Assembly (NCBI RefSeq): GCF_020382885.2
Contig: NC_058512.1
Location: 10,008,802-10,072,801, forward strand
Source: Scatophagus argus
Lineage: Eukaryota; Chordata; Actinopteri; Scatophagidae
Length of the DNA stretch: 64,000 bases
Direction: 5' to 3'
The notes under the pieces: model-generated
The model's database searches: none
What the model was told of the DNA's origin: nothing
The model's input: the letters and a program-made list of their open reading frames with translations, nothing else
Position numbers and translations under genes: made by a program
Shown here: positions 55,433 to 64,000 of the stretch, one piece after another
How the letters are laid out: every line of letters starts with the position of its first letter
How positions within the stretch are numbered: the first letter of the stretch is position 1

Positions 55433-56467
55433 GATCTCTGTCTAAGTCTGAGTGTACCCCTATCTGTTTACTGTCATTATCCCATTAGCTACTGGTCTGA
55501 GTTCAGATGGTAAAAAACACTTTTTTTAAGACAGAGTCACAGTACCTGCCGATCAAGCTTGTGGTAAACTGTTTTGAACAACACAGTGAGAGTTAAATTG
55601 TAGGTTATGCAATACAACGAAAAAAAAAAAACAAAACCAGTCTCAACCAGTCTCAGACAGATTTAAATGGTGTTATAAAGCTTTATAGGTTGGGTTGAGA
55701 ATAAAGTAGACAATAAAATGTTGCAAGACCAATTATAAATTTATAACTTGTCAGCTTGTAAAAGCTCCAGAGATGGTATTTTTTCCCAGTTCCGTGCATC
55801 CAAACGTTCAAAACAAAAGTCCTAGAGCTATATTTTAGTTGCCACAGATTTGACAAAGTCTATTTACTGCTTGACCTCAAAAATAAGATGCCAGCGTTGT
55901 TTATTTGCACCCGGTCCACCTTGTGAGTAAATCTAGGACAAGAATCCAGGGCACTCCGAGACGTCTGTCCCCAGGTGCTTATTGTGCTTGATTTATACTG
56001 TATCATCTGATTCAGGTTATTTTAGGACCAAGGATGCACTGTCCCTGCCCTGAAAGACGCTGAAGGGATCATTTTAAAATTGATCCAGAGATATCAATGC
56101 AGTGATAAAGGTTGTCTTTATGATTATTTAATGTTAGATAAGTCCAAAATTTCCCAGAAGGAAAACCTTCATCCTGTGGTGTAAAAAAAAAAAGAAGAGA
56201 GAATCAGCCTGAAGCAGTAAATGCTAATCCTTTTAGTATAGAGCAGGCCTCGCTTTATGCCTTACAGCAGTAAAACCACACACTGGTGCAGTCATTCATC
56301 AGTACGTGGACAGGAGCGAGTCATATTAGAAAAACCTAGAGCTATTGTTCATAAACACACTTGGAGAGCCCTGGAAAATTACTGAATTTACTGGTGTGTT
56401 TGCAATGTATAACTAGCGTAAAGGAATCCTCTCTGTCTGCCCCTGTGTCACAGATGTACTGGAGTGA
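53518..56467 (+). CDS. Unrecognised small acidic secreted protein, 13 tiny phase-1 exons
   Basis: Not recognised. Exons: 53518-53572, 53826-53879, 53991-54017, 54250-54300, 54407-54442, 54538-54558, 54649-54684, 54882-54908, 54997-55011, 55232-55258, 55345-55377, 55489-55509, 56454-56467. Every junction is GT-AG and phase 1 with the codon split after G, and the frame is open for 138 residues. A clear signal peptide (MRFLVPIFVFVTVAAFQS...) is followed by about 117 residues with 33 Asp/Glu and only 6 Lys/Arg. Visible parts: acidic helix-like EKEEAVAQH and MEFEAAQKNEAA, a possible N-glycosylation site NVT (62-64), a Cys pair EDICCV, the serine-acid cluster STESESSEEAD (possible Fam20C-type phosphosites), and RQRR (104-107), a furin-type site encoded alone by the 15-nt exon. 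The 31 residues after it would be a free peptide. TATA and poly(A) signals fit. It recalls acidic matrix phosphoproteins, but their exons are usually phase 0. Confidence 0.72.
55394..55431. repeat. CA microsatellite in intron 11 of the acidic gene
   Basis: About 18 uninterrupted AC units start some 17 bases after the donor at 55378. Confidence 0.95.
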
Positions 56468-56542
56468 GAAAGCACAGAAGCATGCAGGTCCTAACGCACA
56501 TTCGTCACCCAGTGCCTGAATAGCGCAATAGAATTTACTGAC

Positions 56543-56548
56543 AATAAA
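56543..56548 (+). terminator. Poly(A) signal of the acidic gene
   Basis: AATAAA lies 75 bases after the stop codon, followed by a GT-rich stretch (GTCTTCTTGTGTTTC), as expected of a cleavage site. Confidence 0.65.
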
Positions 56549-56739
56549 AAAGGGAACTATTCCACCTACGTGTACAACCTGTCTTCTTGTGTTTCATTTT
56601 ATATGCACTTAAGTTACACATAATTTTGGAACTGCTTTTTGAAAGTCCTTGGGTAATATAGGATTATTTTAAAGTTCCTCTGAAATTAGAAACAAAAACA
56701 AGTTGAACACCAGTAATTCACTTTTTTCTTTTTTTTTTA

Positions 56740-57917
56740 TTTATTTATTTTTTTAATCCAACACTGTGGAGTAGAGTATGTTGATGTGCATTTAAAAAAA
56801 AAAACAAAAACAAAAGAACTCTTTTCTTTGGTACCTAACGGAAAATAAAACAGTTAAGGCAGCTATAGCATCTATAGGTCTAAATGCATTTAGTACTGCA
56901 GCCAAATAACCACACGCTGGTGGCATGCAACTTGTCTGTCCTCGTTCAAACGAGACCAGATCAGCTCCAACCCAAACCACCACATAACTTCCAGTTTTAA
57001 AGAATCCCCACCCCCCGATTTACAACCTTATCCAGCTCTTCAGGGCCAGGGCAGAAAGAGGAAAACTAGAGCAACCCAAATGTCTATATAGGTGCAAATT
57101 CCACTGAAGAAAAATCATACTGGGAAGTAGATGATACAAGGTGAATCAGAAAAACATGGCTGAAGCAGTCCTAAAGCATTTCACCTCCAAGGATGATGCA
57201 GTCAAGTTTTAGCAGGAGACTTAAGGTCTTGTTTGAGAGAATATGCTCATGGTAGTTGACATTCTGTTACATTTCTCAAATTCAAGTAACCAAGTTATTT
57301 CAGGCAGTTACTTCTGCACTGATCAAGAACATAGAGCCTCAGGAGATCCGGATGAAAGAAGTTGAATCGCAGGTTGGCCATCGATTTAAACCATTTGGGT
57401 TTTGTCATTTCCGGCCAGATGTGTGCTGACTTTTTAAATAATAATGAAACTGTATTTTGTATGTATCGTTCTGCATGTGGTTATCCAGTGTGTACAATTA
57501 GAGCTTCTACCATAGTAAATTATTCTGCTAGTAGTGTGTCATAAAGACAAAACTGCAGTGCTGTGAACATGATTACATAATTTGTATGTATGGTAGAACA
57601 CCAACCACGATGAATTTACATTTTAAGGTCAATGTTGTTCTAACAAGAGAAAGGAAGATAGATACCCCATTTTAAGGGATACCAGGAAGCCAGATACAAT
57701 ATTAATTCATCAGTAACAAATACTTTGAATTGGAGGAAAAAACAAAAACAAAACACAGATACACACCAATAACCTTATTTTCACTTAAAAATACTCCTTT
57801 TGCATCTACATTACTTTCAGCATGTGTTATGACTGAAGTTACATCTGGAAAAGGCTAATTGTTCATTTCTTTCAAATGTAAAACAAAATTAAAACGGCAT
57901 GGTTTTATATACATAAC

Positions 57918-57948
<31 letters not shown>

Positions 57949-58277
57949 GTATTAGGAAAAAACAAAAACAAAACAGTTGATGCTTTTAGTTGATAGATAT
58001 GAAATATGAAAAAGTAAGTCAAAACAAAGAAATGCAAGATTCCCAATGGAAATAATGTGGCCCAACTGGAACAAAGAGCAAATTCTAGGTTGAAATTGAT
58101 GCAGCCAAGAACCACAGGCCCATATCACAAAACCTTCCAAACATTTCTATTTTTTTCCTTTTTCTTTCAAAAGTTGTTGGCTTGAGGTAAGCGATATATT
58201 TTGGCCTTCCAACTTTACTCCCTTTCTCCTGGAGCGGTTTTTCGTTCTCCTCCCCTTCTTGGGGTGCACCCAGATGC
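56740..58277 (-). other. slc20a1: 3' UTR of slc20a1
   Basis: Non-coding sequence after the slc20a1 stop. Overlapping TTTATT hexamers near 56739-56755 (AATAAA on the minus strand) probably end the transcript about 1.5 kb after the stop. An A-run at 57926-57948 on the plus strand is simple sequence. The spacer to the acidic gene's poly(A) signal is only about 0.2 kb, so these genes also converge. Confidence 0.5.
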
Positions 58278-61200
58278 TCACAGGATGCCATAGATGAAGA
58301 TGGCCATGATGGCGGCACTGATCAGGCCCGAAATGGGCACAGTCACAAACCACGCCATGAAGATGTTTCTGAACAGACGCCAGTCTACTGCCTTCCTTGA
58401 ACGCAGCCATCCTACTGCAACCACAGACCCCACCTGGAAACACAGCAGTTGTCAGATAAATCCTGTCATCTTCCTTAAACTCGTGAATTTGAAGTATCCA
58501 TCTGCATGCCTGAAATGTTAGGTTTTATTTATGTTGCTCCACGTTTGGACTGTCTACCAGACTGGTACTATGTTTGCTGTAGCCTCCCCCATACTAAATG
58601 GTCTCTTTCCCCATGTCTCAGTCTAGTTCCCAGACCACAGTGTTGATCAGCTTACCTTGCAGTGGGTGGTGGAGACAGGCAGGCCAATGTTAGAGGCTAC
58701 CACGACAGTCAGGGCTGAGGCCAGTTCAATGCTGAAACCACTGCAGGGGAATAAAAACAACACTTGTATGTCTAAATTCAAAGACTGATGAGGTCTGAGG
58801 AGGATGTGGTTTTAGGGCTTAAGGGAAACAGGTTCAACACTGTCTGAAGTCTATACCTTGACGGGGTAATGGGGGTAAGGTCCCTGCCCATAGTCTGAAT
58901 CACTCGGCGACCCCACACCCAGAGTCCAGCGCAGATGCCCACACCACCATACAGCAGCAGCCAAATGGGTGTGGGTTCATTTGAAGTCACACTGCTAGTT
59001 GTGTAAACCAGCCACAGAGCTACTAATGGTCCGATGGCATTACTGCAGAGGAAAGAATGAGGTTATTTCAACACTGGTCAAAGATTCTGACTTTGAATGG
59101 AGTTGACAAGTTAAACAGAGAAACAAAAGTGTCATCTATCTGCCGGATTACTCATAATAACATGGGATCAGCCTGATGACTACAAACAATCAACTTGATA
59201 ATAACAAGATCTCCGTTAAGGAGTTTGCATACCTAACGTCGTTTCCTCCGTGGGCAAAGGATCCGAAGCAGGCAGTGAGAATTTGGAGGAACTGGAAGAG
59301 AGTTGAGACTTCTGGCTTGTCTGACTCAAGCCTGTCTTCATCCAGTGAGCTTTGGCTACTGTCGTCTTTCCCCATTTCTAGTGTCACATCACCCTCTCCC
59401 AGACCTTCAGGGGTTGTGTGCTCTGCCACTGCATTGCAGTAACTAGTGTAACTGTCCATGCGCACACGCTTTCGGTCCTGACCACCTGACCCTGCACCTT
59501 TGTCACCATCCTCACTGGCACGGAAGTCCCCTTCTTTGTGTCTGAAGTCTCCATGCATGCCGATGATGGCCATGGTGTAGGAGGTGTAGCTGTTATTGCG
59601 CCTGATAGGTCGGTCACCCCCCTCACCCATGCAGTCACCAACTTTGGCCAGGTGGAGCTTGTGCAGTAGGTCCTTGTAGAGGCCGGAGTCCTTGTGGACC
59701 GTGTGGTACTGGCTGTAGCCATTACTTGGTATCTGCGCTGGCCTGTTGTTGAACTGAACCTGGTTATTAAAGTGGACCTGATTGGAAGAATTTGTTGAAC
59801 CATTGCTGTGCAGGACCTGCTGGTTGTTGTCCTGGACCTGACTGTTTGATAGAACCTGTTTGGGGGCTGCAGGAAAAATATATAATAATATGTAAATATA
59901 ATCTTTTAAGTCTTAGGTTGCATCAATCTCGTGTATGTGTGGATTTTATATATTTATATATATATATATATATATAGAGACAGATTTTAGCACAAAAATC
60001 AAATAACATTAAAGCTACATTTTAACCAAATAATTATATTTATTTCTTGGTATACTTACCACCATTTGCAATGCTGTAGTCTGTGTCATCGGAATCTCCA
60101 ATGTCAAACGCCACCCTGCGTTCCTTGACATTGTCAATATCATCAGAATCTCCGATGTCAAATGCCACCCTGCGCTCCTCAGGGGCAGCCTGGGACTGAG
60201 CAGAAGGGTTTTGATTGGCAGCTGGTGTGGTAGGCGGTGCAGTCTGTTTCAGGATTGGACAGTGAGCCTCTCTCAACTCTCTCTTCTCCATCAGGGGGCT
60301 CTCAGAGGGGCTGGAAGACTTGATATCTCCTAGTTTGGGGATGGTGGGAGAGATATTGCTTGGATCATGCCCAAACATACACAGTACAGCAGAGGAATAC
60401 TAGCACAGCACACAGGTTTCCTTTCAACCTAAGCTGTAGGGAGTTATAAGAATTGCATAACCAGAGAGTCAAAAAAACCTTTGACCTATAAATGCAACAT
60501 TACCTGTGTTCAAAAGCAAGCTGCTGTGTTGACAGGATCAGATAAATGGATTATGACCTTGCAAGGAACATATTTACACTACAGCATGCGGCTCGACTAA
60601 TGAAAGACGATAAGACTTGACACAGCCTGTGGCTCACATGACATTTGTTTATGGTTTTGAAGACAATGAGACATTTTGTACCAATATTTTCTATGAGATA
60701 AGCCAGGGAGTATTCTGACCAGCTGGCTACATTGCATCACTCAAACTAGCCAAAGAGATCAAAGAGTCAGTCACCCTGAGCCTTCTCCCCACATATGCAG
60801 TGCAAATGCCATGTGTCAACACCTTAAGTCAATGTGGGCTTATTTTAGTCAAGGAGGTAAAGACCAATTAGTGGATCACTATGACCCAATTAGGCTGCTT
60901 GTCTGCTGGATGGTGACGGATTTAGACAAATCATAATTGGTCGGTTAAATCTGTCGCCTCTCAGTTTAAGAGACAAAATTTGACAATCTGACGACTCAAA
61001 AAAAAAAAAAAAACAACAAAAAAAACACAACCACACTATTGGTGTGTAAATGCAGATGGAGTTTTACTTTAATCCAGGATTATACAACAAAAACTGCTGA
61101 CAACCTTTTTGGATGATTTTCATCAAAGCAATTCTGTTATGAGGGGGAAAAAAAAAAACCATCATTGAGCTCTATTTGCTGGATTAATTTGAGCTGCAGT

Positions 61201-61466
61201 GCAACTATGCTGACATTACATGTGCAATGCTCAATCCCTCTCTTGTCCACTGGCTCAGGTGACCACCGCTGACCACCACTGCAGTGGTCTGCAGCACCGA
61301 GTAACTGAGTCACGAGGTAGCCAAAAATAAAATGGATGCAACTTACGTTCGATCTTCTTCTTGAGGCGAGGGCAGACGAAAAACCAGACCATAATGGCAG
61401 TCAGCAGAGAAAAGCCCAACGAGATGAGCAGGGTGCCCCACCAAGGGATCTTGTCAAATCCCAGCA
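58278..61466 (-). CDS. slc20a1: Sodium-dependent phosphate transporter 1 (PiT-1), 3' part
   Basis: Plasma-membrane Na+/phosphate symporter that in mammals also serves as a gammaretrovirus receptor. Exons in transcript order within the window: 61347-61466, 60060-60329, 59233-59866, 58857-59042, 58656-58740, 58278-58433. The 5' exons with the first transmembrane half and the first PD001131 signature lie beyond the right edge, so the CDS is incomplete only because of the window. Visible: [35 protein letters not shown], the large cytosolic loop ([69 protein letters not shown]), then the second transport half [20 protein letters not shown] with the GGNDVSNAIGP signature, [19 protein letters not shown] and [20 protein letters not shown]. 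The loop reads closer to human SLC20A1 than SLC20A2. An 18-residue unit is duplicated in the loop. Confidence 0.95.
59946..59976. repeat. TA microsatellite in an slc20a1 intron
   Basis: (TA)n tract in the intron between the exons ending at 59866 and 60060. Confidence 0.9.
60084..60177 (-). repeat. slc20a1: Coding tandem duplication in the slc20a1 loop exon
   Basis: Two copies of a 54-base unit (60084-60123 and 60138-60177 are the best-matching parts) encode [18 protein letters not shown] and then [16 protein letters not shown]. The copies differ at a handful of bases, mostly silent in the core. Confidence 0.9.
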
Positions 61467-64000
61467 CTGAAGGGCCACCAGATGCCACACAATCACATAC
61501 ACACAAAAGGCAAACAGAGAAAGGCAGTTTTTAAAAAACAAGGCAGCGGGGGCTACCTTTCTTAGTAGACAACAGAAAGTTGACTGAAATACCATGCTAA
61601 AAATTGAGCAGTTGTTTTAACTTAAGTTAAAACTTAACTGCATAAAATGTAAGAAAAATACCATTTACAAGTCATCCTAACATAAAAGGAGGAACTTTTC
61701 TCATTTAAAACATGAAAACTAACAATGACTTGAAAATTAACTTAATCATTTGTTTGAGATTGTGGCTCTAATTGTTAACATTACAGGGATGACTGACTTG
61801 CCTCATTGTGTCACATCCTATTTAAGTATGGAAAGCATGTTGTGAACCCCTAGTTGTGAACAGTTACATAACACCGAAAAAGGTGAAAGAGTAAAAATGT
61901 CACCATGACCCCAAAATGCCCTGCTAACATTGCACATAGACAATAAGTTCCTTAAAAGGCAACACTAAAGAAGGAAAAGGAAAAGAAAGAGGGAGTCATT
62001 CACTGGAGCTGTTTGCTGTAGCAATAAAAGCACACTCTTGCCAAGACTGCAGCAAAGCCGGTGCAGCAGAGGTACATATAATGCAGCACATGCTGGCAGA
62101 AAGCAACTGTTTAAATTTCCCTGGTGAAGCAGTCATCTTTATCATACAGGGAGGATGCAAGACAGTGGTGTGGTCAAGAGAAAACAAAAACAAGAGCTGC
62201 TGAAAATTCCAACACCATCGCCTCTGGTGAAGTGACCTTCACCAGGCGTAATTTAAAAAAAAAAAAAAAACAAACAAAAAAAACCAAACACTTACACTGA
62301 CTGGGGACTGTTTGAGAAGATAAACAAAAGGAAATGAGGGCCAAGGCTAAGCGATAAGTGTCTCGGTCGCCGTGTTCGTTTGAGGGCAGAGTCCACAGTG
62401 CACTCTCTCCACTGAGTCACACTGCAGCATGAGACTGCAGAGCACCTAACTGATGTTTATTTAGTTACGCAATGGAAGCTCACTCCCTTCAGGACAGAGG
62501 AGGAAGAGGAGGAAAAACCGGCAGATAGCACTGTAAAAGCTGAAGCCTGTGTCTACCACTGGAGTACGTCAGCACACATGCAGTGCGAGACATCCACAGA
62601 CAGGTGTGATTCAGCTAGACATTACAGTTAAGTGACACTTCAGGGCAGGGAATTCAAAAAATTAAAGGGACAAAGACAACCCTGTAAAATGACAACAGGG
62701 GCCTGACAGCATTCACATGAATACTCTTTGTCATAGTGACTTGTAGGCAACTTCTTACAAAATATAAGAGGATTTAAAAACTAGCCTAGGTCAAGCAGTC
62801 TGAAAACACTCCCACACAAAAGGGGAGAGTTTTACCACAGCCACGCACTAAGATGAATAACACTGCGTAGGAAATTTAACTTAACCACAGCTGCATTCCA
62901 AAAACCTCCCTGAAACTTCTGTATCCCATGGCCAACATCACACAATAACATGGGTTTGTTGGGGGTTTTTCCACTACTATATGTATGCATCTCACCACTA
63001 ACCTAACAGTTAAAATGGCAACATATGACTCACTTCCTAAAGAACCTTTGGTTATTTGTCCTCACTTGTCTAGGACCCAATGTGGCACTTACCAAGAGTA
63101 TTAGGATTACGTAGCAGCTGCACTGAGAATCAGCAGTGAGGGATCTTTAAGACTAGTATTCCTTATTATATGCATCTATCCATGACAATAGCAGCATTTG
63201 AAGACACTTAGGATTTTGTTTCCGGACTATGGTTCAGGTTAAAAATAAGTCATGTATACAGAGATGTGAGTATCAGGTTTATGTTGTTGAATGTCTGTCC
63301 CCAGAGCAACCAATGCCAGCAGGTGTTTGTTTTTTAGAAGCTAACCCAGGCAGAAAATCTGTATCCAGCTAAATGCTTTGAAGTCAATTGAGGCTGTTGT
63401 GTGGAGGGTCAAAATACACTGTCACTATGACAAACAGCACTCTGAAACATACACTGGGTTGCTTTAAAAAACTGTTTGGAGCTGCATGTCAAACAAGCTG
63501 TGACATTTCAGAGGACCTGAACAGAATCCAGGGTAAATGCAGCAGATGGGAATAGTTCCTGCTAGTACATATGAGGTGCCTATTTGGCAAACATTTGTGG
63601 ATCATTTTAAGAGGGTAGGAATTATCAGTCTGTTTCTGGGCAGATTTTCAATTTACAATGAATGGAGCTTCACTGGAGTGATAGCAGAGTGATTTATGAG
63701 GTGTTAATAACCCAAGTCACACCAAGCCTCATCTGTAAAGGATCAACAGCTGACACTCAAAATTCTTAGCCCCAAATTGCACACTAATGCTGACTTGAGG
63801 TCTCTAGCATTGGTGCATATTTTGAGTATAGGAATGTGCTATGGCATGCCTGGTGTCCAATCACACCACTATGAGAGGATCTAGATCAGGGGAACATCGA
63901 GTCCTATCACAGGAAACCAAACATACTGTACTCATTTGGCTGCAGATACCATTGTGGCATTAGACTGCATATATCAGCAATAAGCTTTTGTTGTCCTGTG
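61467..64000 (-). other. slc20a1: slc20a1 intron, continuing beyond the window
   Basis: I find no exon with the expected upstream sequence (the human counterpart reads VFYACTVGINLFSIMYTGAP) in these 2.5 kb, so this is intron or its repeats. A-rich tracts occur at 62253-62285. Nothing else stands out. Confidence 0.5.

Noticed and set aside
53518-56467. Assigning the acidic gene to the SCPP/SPP1 family
   Set aside because: Signal peptide, acidity and the SESSEE cluster fit, but all junctions are phase 1 instead of the phase 0 usual in that family, and the genes beside it (pcyox1, slc20a1) are not the usual SCPP neighbours.

Overview
This looks like about 64 kb of nuclear DNA from a ray-finned fish, most likely a percomorph teleost. 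The genes are split by many short GT-AG introns and are clear orthologues of vertebrate genes. The spacers are AT-rich and hold teleost-type repeats: a decayed Tc1/mariner copy and several copies of a fold-back element. No prokaryotic, viral or LTR-retroelement features were seen.

Layout, left to right. 1-5.5 kb is intergenic, with a 458-bp Tc1-like remnant. 5.6-11.6 kb (+) is a heme peroxidase of the myeloperoxidase/eosinophil peroxidase family whose reading frame continues through Gly-X-Y exons into a complete C1q domain, giving a model of about 899 residues. 11.6-19.6 kb is spacer with repeats. 19.6-24.1 kb (+) is lox (lysyl oxidase, 7 exons). 25.1-30.9 kb (+) is snx24 (7 exons, long 3' UTR). 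30.9-37.1 kb (-) is ggcx (vitamin K-dependent gamma-carboxylase, 15 exons), tail to tail with snx24. 38.4-45.4 kb (+) is gmcl1 (BTB protein, 14 coding exons). 45.6-47.1 kb (-) is fam136a (3 exons), tail to tail with gmcl1 and head to head with pcyox1 (prenylcysteine oxidase, 6 coding exons, 48.1-51.0 kb, +). 53.5-56.5 kb (+) is an unrecognised gene for a small acidic secreted protein, built from 13 tiny coding exons that all meet in phase 1. 56.7-64 kb (-) is the 3' part of slc20a1 (phosphate/retrovirus-receptor transporter PiT-1), whose 5' exons lie beyond the right edge.

The genes do not form one pathway. From general knowledge of the human map, LOX and SNX24 are neighbours on 5q23, while GGCX, GMCL1, FAM136A, PCYOX1 and SLC20A1 are all on chromosome 2, so the snx24/ggcx junction joins two tetrapod linkage groups. 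Regulatory structure is visible at the shared fam136a-pcyox1 promoter (several ETS motifs and a TCGCGAGA box), at TATA boxes before the peroxidase and the acidic gene, and at several CTCF-like motifs in gene spacers.

The two things most worth a second look are the peroxidase-collagen-C1q fusion and the 13-exon acidic gene, in which a 15-nt exon alone encodes a furin-type cleavage site. All gene models were built by hand from splice signals and frame continuity. Homology statements come from memory of the families, not from a database search.
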